Part shown: positions 23,783 to 35,948 of the stretch, one piece after another
Layout of the letters: each line of letters starts with the position of its first letter
How positions within the stretch are numbered: the stretch's first letter is position 1
Assembly (NCBI GenBank): GCA_001695595.3
Contig: MBPM02000058.1
Coordinates: 468,608 to 532,607, forward strand
From: Plasmopara viticola
Taxonomy: Eukaryota; Oomycota; Peronosporomycetes; Peronosporales; Peronosporaceae
Length of the DNA stretch: 64,000 nt
Direction: 5' to 3'
Notes under the pieces: model-generated
What the model saw: only the letters and a program-made list of their open reading frames with translations
Database searches by the model: none
What the model was told of the DNA's origin: nothing
Translations under genes and position numbers: made by a program

Positions 23783-25308
23783 CGACAAGGCGGGGAGTTA
23801 GCGTCGTGGAATCCACCGTTAAACCATGCAAGCAAGACAAGTTGACTCGCCATGTCCCATTCAACATGAGCAGAATAAAGCAATCATTTTATCGGGAAAA
23901 TACCCTACACGATACGGAAAATCGTACTGTTTTAGTAACAAAAACAATACAATGTTCTTCTGACTTGGATTACTCTTTTAACTCAGTTGCTTAATTCTTT
24001 GATGGTGAAAAATACCGCGGTCTGAGATTCAATTTCGTCTTGTCGTTATGACTCGGTCAAGTTACACCGGGGAAGTCCGTGTGCTGTCTATTGTTTCAAC
24101 TCTAAAAGTATGGTAAGTAAAGATCTAGGGGCCGTTTCGCAATTAAAATTGGCGCTTCTCCTTGCGTGTCGAGGTAGGGTCTGCTTGTATTTTCGGCAAG
24201 GCTAGCACACTCAGGTAAGATATACCCGTTCAGACGTGCTAGTACCAAATTGCTTTCTATGTTTTGTGGCCAGATTTCTTCAAGTTACAGGGTCAGCTTT
24301 GCTTTATAATGTAAACGAACCGCAAGTGATTTGGTGAGAGTATACGAGCTGACGGCATTGCCACCAGCCAGTACTTACATGCAAGAATGACGCACTTTGT
24401 ATTCAATACCGCGGTATTTCACACACATCAATCGCGTTACTTAAAAGTTATGACACGTTTCCGTATGTCATAATACTAGTGTGTTATTGCCCGTCTCATC
24501 TAAATTAGGCGAGCAGTATGAAAAAGCCTTTTTTTGAGAGCGACTCAGTCCTCATTACACCATTTCAATTTGACAGCTAGCGCAATGGTTCCCGTGTCTT
24601 AAAAGAAGTGAAAGCAGACAGTAATTTGATGTTATGCTATGCAACTGCATCATTCCTTTAAGTTACGATCGTAAATGAATAGCGTCCTAAGTAAACGACA
24701 GTTATCTTAATCATTGCATCAGCTTTAGCAGCTGTACCACCTTAAAGATTTTTTTGACCGTTTCTAAACTGAAGAAAACGAAAATTCTGATAGTAATATG
24801 TTGTAGAATCACAGCATTGTGCATTGGCGCAATATGTAGTATACCATCTGATGGCGCTTCCACCAAGTGATGATAAATTCAAAGGCTCTCACGGTCGCAT
24901 TGATCACTGTTGTGACTAAACTCGGACACACAGCTTACTAGACGACAGCCGAGGGCTGCTTTAAGCCGATTCGATAATGTTTTGAGACTGCAGCTTTATT
25001 TTGCAGTACTGTCAACCTTTGAGTCCATTATGGCTCCTGATTAATGTGCGATTAAGAGGTGTCCGAGTTTTAGTATGTTGCTTGTCGCGCTTTGACACAG
25101 TACTTTGCGTCGAGCCATTTAAAAATATTCAATTATAAAAATTGCTTACGCTTTGGCTTTTCAAGTGCACACCGCACAGTGTTTATACACCCTCTTTATT
25201 ATGGAGTCACTACAGTATTCGTTCACCACCCCATATCCCACTTTTTGTGGCACGCCAACACCATCTTCTCGGTATTCAATTGACTGTTGATACACACACA
25301 CACAAGAA

Positions 25309-26013
25309 GTTGAAATGTAGAAAAGCAGCGCGGATCCGGTGGAAGTCGGAGTAAAAACTCAAGACGAAGGAGGAGCTGAAGCCAAGTTTGTGATGACCAA
25401 ATACGACGCAGAGGAGGACGAACATGCCGTAGGGCTGCAGACCGCAGAGGACGCACTACGAACCCACCGATAGTTGGGCACTCAGAGCTTTGGCTAGGCG
25501 AGAAGTTCCTATTACCAAGTCGGATTGCGTACCAGATCAAGAGATTTCATGAAGTATGTTTACACGAGATACAGAGTAAATCTCGAGACATTCGAACAAC
25601 AACTCGCAAAGATCAACGGAAAGCTCGTTGTCAATACGTATTGACCGAGAGTTGATACGCAGTGGCTGGCTTTACAAGCAGGCGAATGTCATGTACGTAT
25701 ATGAAGAAGAATCTTAATTGCGCGAATGTGAATCAACTTGAGAGTTTTTAGGAAAAGGTGGTAACGACGATATTTTGTACTGGTTAAGAGAACGAGCGTA
25801 GCAACAGGAGGTAGTGGGTATCGCTGCAATTGCAATTTTGACAAGCCACGTGGAGTGATGCAGTTGCAAAATGGCATGCTGTCTGAACGCTTTTTAGAGA
25901 TGTGACAAAGCAAACATTCTGTTTTTTGAGGCAGCTGGTGAAGAATATTTTTGTCTGCTCTGGATCGAGCGACGACGATGCGAGCACCTGGATCTGTTTA
26001 CTGCAGAGTTTAG
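25309..26013 (+). pseudogene. Decayed PH-domain gene (unit 8/9 boundary)
   Basis: Type B upstream part with a mixed acidic segment (GAC in place of GAA, as type A). A stop in accgatagttggg interrupts it before LGTQSFG, as in the unit 6/7 copy. Confidence 0.48.
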
Positions 26014-28972
26014 CAGGCGGTGTAAACTGTACTATCTCGCCTTCTGCTGCCCTAATCAGCTCGCTAGGGTTTACACAATTCCGATTTTCGCTGCTTCTAT
26101 TGGCGCCGCTGATCAAGGCTTGAAAGATGACAAGGACAATACGCAGCCGACGAGTTGCATGTGAAGGGAGAAGCTGCGGTCTTTGTTTCGTGAACAATGT
26201 GTTTCTAAGTAATTTATTTTCGCACTCACCCAGCGGTCATATTCGGTGGTAGTGTAAGACACGTAAAAAGGCTTCTGCATCGAGTGAGACAATGCTGCAA
26301 ACCGTTGAGGACACGAAATTGTTTCTGCTTGTGTGTATATTAGCGCGTACACCGAGGTCGACAAGACGGATGTTTGTTGATCTTAATGGCGGTCATTCGT
26401 TCAGTCTTAGCGTTACCATATACTTGCGTCGCACCCATTCTGCATTTTTTTTTACCGTGCGGGTCGATAACGTTCCATTGCATACACAAAGACTGCTCTC
26501 TGGTCTCACTTGGCTTGCCGTTTAGTGTGTAGAATTGAGAAGACGCGTTTGCCATCAGGTAATAAAGACAACGGATTCTCTCCCTTATCAAAGCAGCTGC
26601 TCATATTTGTCGCATGGACGTCTTGTCGTGTGGACCATATGTAGATGGTTTATGCGACCAATGGTGCGGCATTGGACCACACGACAGGTACATAGAATCT
26701 AACGAGTTTGCGTTATCAAGAATTTACTACCGGCATTCCAAGTAAACGAAAGCTTTACAAACATAGATAGCCTACCAGAGTTTTAATTCGCCTCTTTTCT
26801 TTCACATCTTGTCGCTCTCATGTGGTCGTTACCCAGATTGGTTGGCAAACTATCTAAGTAAATAGGATTCTGCAGCTCAAGCACGACCAGGAGCCCACTA
26901 TTCTTTTCGCACTGCAAGTGGTGAAGCATGCGTCGATCGTGCGGTTTCATCCTCATTCTAGCTACATTCCTGGCCACTGGTCACGGCGAACCCAAACAAA
27001 AGGCTATTGCTAGCCAACATCCCTTACCATCAAGAAATCCTGTCATTCGCACTGGTCACGAAGACCCTACCCATCGTGGTTCCCGAGATCATTAACGACA
27101 AGGCGGGGAGTAAGCGTCGTGGAATCCACCGTTAAACCATGCAAGCAAGACAAGTTGACTCGCCATGTCCCATTCAACATGAGCAGAATAAAGCAATCAT
27201 TTTATCGGTAAAATACCCTACACGATACGGAAAATCGTACTGTTTAGTAACAAAAACAATACAATGTTCTTCTGACTTGGATTACTCTTTCAACTCAGTT
27301 GCTTAATTCTTTGATGGCGAAAAATACCGCGGTCTGAGATTCAATTTCGTCTTGTCGTTATGACTCGGTCAAGTTACACCGGGGAAGTCCGTGTGCTGTC
27401 TATTGTTTCAACTCTAAAAGTATGGTAAGTAAAGATCTAGGGCCGTTTCGCAATTAAAATTGGCGCTTCTCCTTGCGTGTCGAGGTAGGGTCTGCTTGTA
27501 TTTTCGGCAAGGCTAGCACACTCAGGTAAGATATACCCGTTCAGACGTGCTAGTACCAAATTGCTTTCTATGTTTTGTGGCCAGATTTCTTCAAGTTACA
27601 GGGGTCAGCTTTGCTTTATAATGTAAACGAACCGCAAGTGATTTGGTGAGAGTATACGAGCTGACGGCATTGCCACCAGCCAGTACTTACATGCAAGAAT
27701 GACGCACTTTGTATTCAATATCGCGGTATTTCACACACATCAATCGCGTTACTTAAAAGTTATGACACGTTTCCGTATGTCATAATACTAGTGTGTTATT
27801 GCCCGTCTCATCTAAATTAGGCGAGCAGTATGAAAAAGCCTTTTTTGAGAGCGACTCAGTCCTCATTACACCATTTCAATTTGACAGCTAGCGCAATGGT
27901 TCCCGTGTCTTAAAAGAAGTGAAAGCAGACAGTAATTTGATGTTATGCTATGCAACTGCATCATTCCTTTAAGTTACGATCGTAAATGAATAGCGTCCTA
28001 AGTAAACGACAGTTATCTTAATCATTGCATCAGCTTTAGCAGCTGTACCACCTTAAAGATTTTGTTGACCATTTCTAAACTGAACCAAAACGAAAATTCT
28101 GATACAATATGTTGTAGAATCACAGCATTGTGCATTGGCGCAATATGTAGTATACCATCTGATAGCGCTTCCACCAAGTGATGATAAGTTCAAAGGCTCT
28201 CACGGTCGCATTGATCACTGTTGTGACTAAACTCGGACACACAGCTTACTAGACGACAGCCGAGGGCTGCTTTAAGCCGATTCGATAATGTTTTGAGACT
28301 GCAGCTTTATTTTGCAGTACTGTCAACCTTTGAGTTCATTATGGCTCCTGCTCAGTGTGCGATTAAGAGGTGTCCGAGTGCTACTATGTTGCTTGTCGCG
28401 CTTTGACACAGTACTTTGCGTCGAGCCATTTAAAAATATTCAATTATAAAAATTGCTTACGCTTTGGCTTTTCAAGTGCACACCGCACAGTGTTTATACA
28501 CCCTTTTTATTATGGAGTCACTACAGTATTCGTTCACCACCCCATATCCCACTTTTTGTGGCACGCCAACACCATCTTCTCGGTATTCAATTGACTGTTG
28601 ATACACACACACACACAAAAGTTGAAATGTAGAAAAGCAGCGCGGATCCGGTGGAAGTCGGAGTAAAAACTCAAGACGAAGGAGGAGCTGAAGCCAAGTT
28701 TGTGATGACCAAATACGACGCAGAGGAGGAAGAACATGCGGTAGGGCTGCAGACCGCACAGGACGCACAACGAACCCACCGACAGTTGGGCACTCAGAGC
28801 TTTGGCTAGGTGAGAAGTTCCTATTACCAAGTCGGATTGCGTACCAGATCAAGAGATTTCATGAAGTATGTTTACACGAGATACAGAGTAAATCTCGAGA
28901 CATTCGAACAACAACTCGCAAAGATCAACGGAAAGCTCGTCGTCAATACGTATTGACCGAGAGTTGATACGC
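25661..28972 (+). repeat. Array unit 9 (type B)
   Basis: 3,312 bp. PH-remnant variants are shared with unit 7 and the gctcctgctcagtg variant near 28,350 with unit 5, which shows exchange across the A/B divide. Confidence 0.95.
26928..27095 (+). CDS. Secreted small peptide ORF (unit 9 copy)
   Basis: Same 55 codons, no indel. Flanked by type B sequence. Confidence 0.55.
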   Translation: MRRSCGFILILATFLATGHGEPKQKAIASQHPLPSRNPVIRTGHEDPTHRGSRDH

Positions 28973-29323
28973 AGTGGCTGGCTTTACAAGCAGGCGGATG
29001 TCATGTACGTATATGAAGAAGGATCTTAATTGCGCGAATGTGAATCAACTTGAGAGTTTTCAGGAAAAGGTGGTAACGACGATATTTTGTACTGGTTAAG
29101 AGAGCGAGCGTAGCAACAGGAGGTAGTGGGTATCGCTGCAATTGCAATTTTGACAAGCCACGTGGAGAGATGCAGTTGCAGGATGGCATGCTGTCTAACG
29201 CTTTTTAAAGATGAAACCAAGCGAACGTTCTGTTTTAAGGTAGCTGGTGAAGAATATTTTTTGGCTGTTCTGGATCGAGCGACGACGACGCGAGCACCTG
29301 GATCTGTTTACTGCAGAGTTTAG
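28621..29323 (+). pseudogene. Decayed PH-domain gene (unit 9/10 boundary)
   Basis: One base lost in tgtctaacgc lets a 65-codon frame, 29126-29323, run through KDETKRTFCFKV and GEEYFLAVLD. The frame upstream of it is still non-PH. Confidence 0.48.
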
Positions 29324-32282
29324 CAGGCAGTGTAAACTGTACTATCTCGCCTTCTGCTGCCCTAATCAGATCGCTAGGGTTTACACAATTCCGATTTTCG
29401 CTGCTTCTATTGGCGCCGCTGATCAAGGCTTGAAAGATGACAAGGACAATACGCAGCCGACGAGTTGCATGTGAAGGGAGAAGCTGCGGTCTTTGTTTCG
29501 TGAACAATGTGTTTCTAAGTAATTTATTTTCGCACTCACCCAGCGGTCATATTCGGTGGTAGTGTAAGACACGTAAAAAGGCTTCTGCATCGAATGAGAC
29601 AATGCTGCAAACCGTTGAGGACACGAAATTTGTTTCTGCTTGTGTGTATATTAGCGCGTACACCGAGGTCGACAAGACGGATGTTTGTTGATCTTAATGG
29701 CGGTCATTCGTTCAGTCTTAGCGTTACCATATACTTGCGTCGCACCCATTCTGCATTTTTTTTTACCGTGCGGGTCGATAACGTTCCATTGCATACACAA
29801 AGACTGCTCTCTGGTCTCACTTGGACTGCCGTTTAGTGTGTAGAATTGAGAAGACGCGTTTGCCATCAGGTAATAAAGACAACGGATTCTCTCCCTTATC
29901 AAAGCAGCTGCTCATATTTGTCGCATGGACGTCTTGTCGTGTGGACCATATGTAGATGGTTTATGCGACCAATGGTGCGGCATTGGACCACACGACAGGT
30001 ACACAGAATCTAACGAGTTTGCGTTATCAAGAATTTACTACCGGCATTCCAAGTTTACGAAAGCTTTACATAGATAGCCTACCAGAATTTTAATTCGCCT
30101 CTTTTCTTTCACATCTTGTCGCTCTCATGTGGTCGTTACCCAGATTGGTTGGCAAACTATCTAAGTAAATAGGATTCTGCAGCTCAAGCACGACCAGGAG
30201 CCCACTATTCTTTTCGCACTGCAAGTGGTGAAGCATGCGTCGATCGTGCGGTTTCATCCTCATTCTAGCTACATTCCTGGCCACTGGTCACGGCGAACCC
30301 AAACAAAAGGCTATTGCTAGCCAACATCCCTTACCATCAAGAAATCCTGTCATTCGCACTGGTCACGAAGACCCTACCCATCGTGGTTCCCGAGATCATT
30401 AACGACAAGGCGGGGAGTAAGCGTCGTGGAATCCACCGTTAAACCATGCAAGCAAGACAAGTTGACTCGCCATGTCCCATTCAACATGAGCAGAATAAAG
30501 CAATCATTTTATCGGGAAAATACCCTACACGATACGGAAAATCGTACTGTTTTAGTAACAAAAACAATACAATGTTCTTCTGACTTGGATTACTCTTTTA
30601 ACTCAGTTGCTTAATTCTTTGATGGCGAGAAATACCGCGGTCTGAAATACAATTTCGTCTTGTCGTAATGACTCGGTCAAGTTCCACCGGGGAAGTCCGT
30701 GTGCTGTCTATTGTTTCAACTCTCAAAGTATGGTAAGTAAAGATCTAGGGCCGTTTCGCAATTAAAATTGGCGCTTCTCCTTGCGTGTCGAGGTAGGGTC
30801 TGCTTGTATTTTCGGCAAGGCTAGCACACTCAGGTAAGATATACCCGTTCAGACATGCTAGTACAAAATTGCTTTCTATGTTTTGTGGCCAGATTACTTC
30901 AAGTTACAGGGATCAGCTTTGCTTTATAATGTAAACGAACCGCAAGTGATTTGGTGAGAGTATACGAGCTGACGGCATTGCCACCAGCCAGTACTTACAT
31001 GCAAGAATGACGCACTTTGTATTCAATACCGGCATTTCACACACATCAATCGCGTTACTTAAAAGTTATGACACGTTTCCGTATGTCATAATACTAGTGT
31101 GTTGTTGCCCGTCTCATCTAAATTAGGCGAGCAGTATGAAAAAGCCTTTTTTGAGAGCGACTCAGTCCTCATTACACCATTTCAATTTGACAGCTAGCGC
31201 AATGGTTCCCGTGTCTTAAAAGAAGTGAAAGCAGACAGTAATTCGATGTTATGCTATGCAACTGCATCATTCCTTTAAGTTACGATCGTAAATGAATAGC
31301 GTCCTAAGTAAACGACAGTTATCTTAATCATTGCATCAGCTTTAGCAGCTGTACCACCTTAAAGATTTTGTTGACCATTTCTAAAGCAGAACCAGAAACG
31401 AAAATTCTGAATAGTAATATGTTGTAGAATCACAGCATTGTGCATTGGCGCAATATGTAGTATACCATCTGATGGCGCTTCCACCAAGTGATGATAAATT
31501 CAAAGGCTCTCACGGTCGCATTGATCACTGTTGTGACTAAACTCGGACACACAGCTTACTAGACGACAGCCGAGGGCTGCTTTAAGCCGATTCGATAATG
31601 TTTTGAGACTGCAGCTTTATTTTGCAGTACTGTCAACCTTTGAGTCCATTATGGCTCCTGATTAGTGTGCGATTAAGAGGTGTCCGAGTGCTAGTATGTT
31701 GCTTGTCGCGCTTTGACACAGTACTTTGCGTCGAGCCATTTAAAAATATTCAATTATAAAAATTGCTTACGCTTTGGCTTTTCAAGTGCACACCGCACAG
31801 TGTTTATACACCCTTTTTATTATGGAGTCACTACAGTATTCGTTCACCACCCCATATCCCACTTTTTGTGGCACGCCAACACCATCTTCTCGGTATTCAT
31901 TGACTGTTGATACACACACACACACACAAAAGTTGAAATGTAGAAAAGCAGCGCGGATCCGGTGGAAGTCGGAGTAAAAACTCAAGACGAAGGAGGAGCT
32001 GAAGCATAGTTTGTGATGACCAAATACGACGCAGAGGAGGACGTCATGCCGTAGGGCTGCAGACCGCAGAGGACGCACAACGAACCCACCGACAGTTGGG
32101 CACTCAGAGCTTTGGCTAGGCGAGAAGTTCCTATTACCAAGTCGGATTGCGTACCAGATCAAGAGATTTCATGAAGTATGTTTACACGAGATACAGAGTA
32201 AATCTCGAGACATTCGAACAACAACTCGCAAAGATCAACGGAAAGCTCGTCGTCAATACGTATTGACCGAGAGTTGATACGC
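28973..32282 (+). repeat. Array unit 10 (type B)
   Basis: 3,310 bp. Very close to unit 8 over its first 1.6 kb. The 14-bp palindrome is broken here (aataccggcattt near 31,024-31,036). Confidence 0.95.
30235..30402 (+). CDS. Secreted small peptide ORF (unit 10 copy)
   Basis: Same 55 codons, no substitution seen. Confidence 0.55.
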   Translation: MRRSCGFILILATFLATGHGEPKQKAIASQHPLPSRNPVIRTGHEDPTHRGSRDH

Positions 32283-32635
32283 AGTGGCTGGCTTTACAAG
32301 CAGGCGAATGTCATGTACGTATATGAAGAAGAATCTTAATTGCGCGAATGTGAATCAACTTGAGAGTTTTTAGGAAAAGGTGGTAACGACGATATTTTGT
32401 ACTGGTTAAGAGAGCGAGCGTAGCAACAAGAGAGTAGTGGGTATCGCTGCAATTGCAATTTTGACAAGCCACGTGGAGTGATGCAGTTGCAAAATGGCAT
32501 GCTGTCTAAACGCTTTTTAAAGATGAAACCAAGCGAACGTTCTGTTTTAAGGTAGCTGGTGAAGAATATTTTTTGTCTGCTCTGGATCGAGCGACGACGA
32601 CGCGAGCACCTGGATCTGTTTACTGCAGAGTTTAG
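31932..32635 (+). pseudogene. Decayed PH-domain gene (unit 10/11 boundary)
   Basis: Type A-like stop (gaagcatag) and a gacgtcatg one-base loss within an otherwise type B unit, a sign of conversion between subtypes. Confidence 0.48.
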
Positions 32636-35595
32636 CAGGCGGTGTAAACTGTACTATCTCGCCTTCTGCTGCCCTAATCAGCTCGCTAGGGTTTACACAA
32701 TTCCGATTTTCGCTGCTTCTATTGGCGCCGCTGATCAAGGCTTGAAAGATGACAAGGACAATACGCAGCCGACGAGTTGCATGTGAAGGGAGAAGCTGCG
32801 GTCTTTGTTTCGTGAACAATGTGTTTCTAAGTAATTTATTTTCGCACTCACCCAGCGGTCATATTCGGTGGTAGTGTAAGACACGTAAAAAGGCTTCTGC
32901 ATCGAATGAGACAATGCTGCAAACCGTTGAGGACACGAAATTTGTTTCTGCTTGTGTGTATATTAGCGCGTACACCGAGGTCGACAAGACGGATGTTTGT
33001 TGATCTTAATGGCGGTCATTCGTTCAGTCTTAGCGTTACCATATACTTGCGTCGCACCCATTCTGCATTTTTTTTTACCGTGCGGGTCGATAACGTTCCA
33101 TTGCATACACAAAGACTGCTCTCTGGTCTCACTTGGATTGCCGTTTAGTGTGTAGAATTGAGAAGACGCGTTTGCCATCAGGTAATAAAGACAACGAATT
33201 CTCTCCCTTATCAAAGCAGCTGCTCACATTTGTCGCATGGACGTCTTGTCGTGTGGACCATATGTAGATGGTTTATGCGACCAATGGTGCGGCATTGGAC
33301 CACGCGACAGGTACATAGAATCTAACGAGTTTGCGTTATCAAGAATTTACTACCGGCATTCCAAGTAAACGAAAGCTTTACAAACATAGATAGCCTACCA
33401 GAATTTTAATTCGCCTCTTTTCTTTCACATCTTGTCGCTCTCATGTGGTCGTTACCCAGATTGGTTGGCAAACTATCTAAGTAAATAGGATTCTGCAGCT
33501 CAAGCACGACCAGGAGCCCACTATTCTTTTCGCACTGCAAGTGGTGAAGCATGCGTCGATCGTGCGGTTTCATCCTCATTCTAGCTACATTCCTGGCCAC
33601 TGGTCACGGCGAACCCAAACAAAAGGCTATTGCTAGCCAACATCCCTTACCATCAAGAAATCCTGTCATTCGCACTGGTCACGAAGACCCTACCCATCGT
33701 GGTTCCCGAGATCATTAACGACAAGGCGGGGAGTAAGCGTCGTGAAATCCATCGATAAACCATGCAAGCAAGACAAGTTGACTCGCCATGTCCCATTCAA
33801 CATGAGCAGAATAAAGCAATCATTTTATCGGTAAAATACCCTACACGATACGGAAAATCGTACTGCTTTAGTAACAAAAACAATACAATGTTCTTCTGAA
33901 TTGGCTTACTCTTTCAACTCAGTTGCTTAATTCTTTGATGGCGAAAAATACCGCGGTCTGAGATTCAATTTCGTCTTGTCGTTATGACTCGGTCAAGTTT
34001 ACTTCGGGGAAGTCCGTGTGCTGTCTATACTCTTAATCTAAAAGTATGGTAAGTAAAGATCTAGGGGCCGTTTCGCAATTAAAATTGGCGCTTCTCCTTG
34101 CGTGTCGAGGTAGGGTCTGCTTGTATTTTCGGCAAGGCTAGCACACTCAGGTATGATATACCCGTTCAGACATGCTAGTACAAATTGCTTTCTATGTTTT
34201 GTGGCCAGATTACTTCAAGTTACAGGGATCAGCTTTGCTTTATAATGTAAACGAACCGCAAGTGGTTTGGTGAGAGTATACGAGCTGACGGCATTGCCAC
34301 CAGCCAGTACTTACATGCAAGAATGACGCACTTTGTATTCAATACCGGCATTTCACACACATCAATCGCGTTACTTAAAAGTTATGACACGTTTCCGTAT
34401 GTCATAATACTAGTGTGTTATTGCCCGTCTCATCTAAATTAAGCGAGCAGTATGAAAAAGCCTTTTTGAGAGCGACTCAGTCCTCATTACACCATTTCAA
34501 TTTGACAGCTAGCGCAATGGTTCCCGTGTCTTAAAAGAAGTGAAAGCAGACAGTAATTCGATGTTATGCTATGCAACTGCATCATTCCTTTAAGTTACGA
34601 TCGTAAATGAATAGCGTCCCAAGTAAACGACAGTTATCTTTATCATTGCATCAGCTTTAGCAGCTGTACCACCTTAAAGATTTTGTTGACCATTTCTAAA
34701 GCTGAACCAGAAACGAAAATTCTGATAGTAATATGTTGTAGAATCACAGCATTGTGCATTGGCGCAATATGTAGTATACCATCTGATGGCGCTTCCACCA
34801 AGTGATGATAAATTCAAAGGCTCTCACGGTCGCATTGATCACTGTTGTGACTAAACTCGGACACACAGCTTACTAGACGACAGCCGAGGGCTGCTTTAAG
34901 CCGATTCGATAATGTTTTGAGACTGCAGCTTTATTTTGCAGTACTGTCAACCTTTGAGTCCATTATGGCTCCTGATTAATGTGCGATTAAGAGGTGTCCG
35001 AGTGCTAGTATGTTGCTTGTCGCGCTTTGACACAGTACTTTGCGTCGAGCCATTTAAAAATATTCAATTATAAAAATTGCTTACGCTTTGGCTTTTCAAG
35101 TGCACACCGCACAGTGTTTATACACCCTCTTTATTATGGAGTCACTACAGTATTCGTTCACCACCCCATATCCCACTTTTTGTGGCACGCCAACACCATC
35201 TTCTCGGTATTCAATTGACTGTTGATACACACACACACACAAAAGTTGAAATGTAGAAAAGCAGCGCGGATCCGGTGGAAGTCGGAGTAAAAACTCAAGA
35301 CGAAGGAGGAGCTGAAGCCAAGTTTGTGATGACCAAATACGACGCAGAGGAGGACGAACATGCGTAGGGCTGCAGACCGCAGAGGACGCACAACAAACCC
35401 ACCGACAGTTGGGCACTCAGAGCTTGGGCTAGGCGAGAAGTTCCTATTACCAAGTCGGATTGCGTACCAGATCAAGAGATTTCATGATGTATGTTTACAC
35501 GAGATACAGAGTAAATCTCGAGACATTCGAACAACAACTCGCAAAGATCAACGGAAAGCTCGTTGTCAATACGTATTGACCGAGAGTTGATACGC
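32283..35595 (+). repeat. Array unit 11 (type B)
   Basis: 3,313 bp. Type B diagnostic TAG near 33,146, but several positions nearby carry the type A state (gacaacgaattctctc, gctgctcacattt, ccacgcgacagg), so it is a patchwork. The palindrome is broken as in unit 10. Confidence 0.95.
33551..33718 (+). CDS. Secreted small peptide ORF (unit 11 copy)
   Basis: Same 55 codons. Downstream gtgaaatcc replaces gtggaatcc, outside the ORF; the same change is present in unit 6. Confidence 0.55.
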   Translation: MRRSCGFILILATFLATGHGEPKQKAIASQHPLPSRNPVIRTGHEDPTHRGSRDH

Positions 35596-35948
35596 AGTGG
35601 CTGGCTTTACAAGCAGGCGAATGTCATGTACGTATATGAAGAAGAATCTTATTTGCGCGAATGTGAATCAACTTGAGAGTTTTCAGAAAATGGTGGTAAC
35701 GACGATATTTTGTACTGGTTAAGAGAACGAGCGTAGCAACAGGAGAGTAGTGGGTATCACTGCAATTGCAATTTTGACAAGCCACGTGGAGAGATGCAGT
35801 TGCAGGATGGCATGCTGTCTAAACGCTTTTTAAAGATGAAACCAAGCGAACGTTCTGATTTAAGGTAGCTGGTGAAGAATATTTTTTGGCTGTTCTGGAT
35901 CGAGCGACGACGACGCGAGCACCTGGAACCTCTTACTGCAGAGTTTAG
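35245..35948 (+). pseudogene. Decayed PH-domain gene (unit 11/12 boundary)
   Basis: Loss of C in gaacatgcgtaggg, as in the unit 3/4 copy. Private changes include agcttgggctagg, catgatgtatg and tggaacctctta. Confidence 0.47.

Larger units (their letters stand above)
22352..25660 (+). repeat. Array unit 8 (type B)
   Basis: 3,309 bp. The sequence downstream of ORF2 reads aagtttacgaaagctttacatag with four bases lost, a form shared with units 10 and 14. The secreted-peptide block is followed by gggagttagcgtcg rather than gggagtaagcgtcg. Confidence 0.95.
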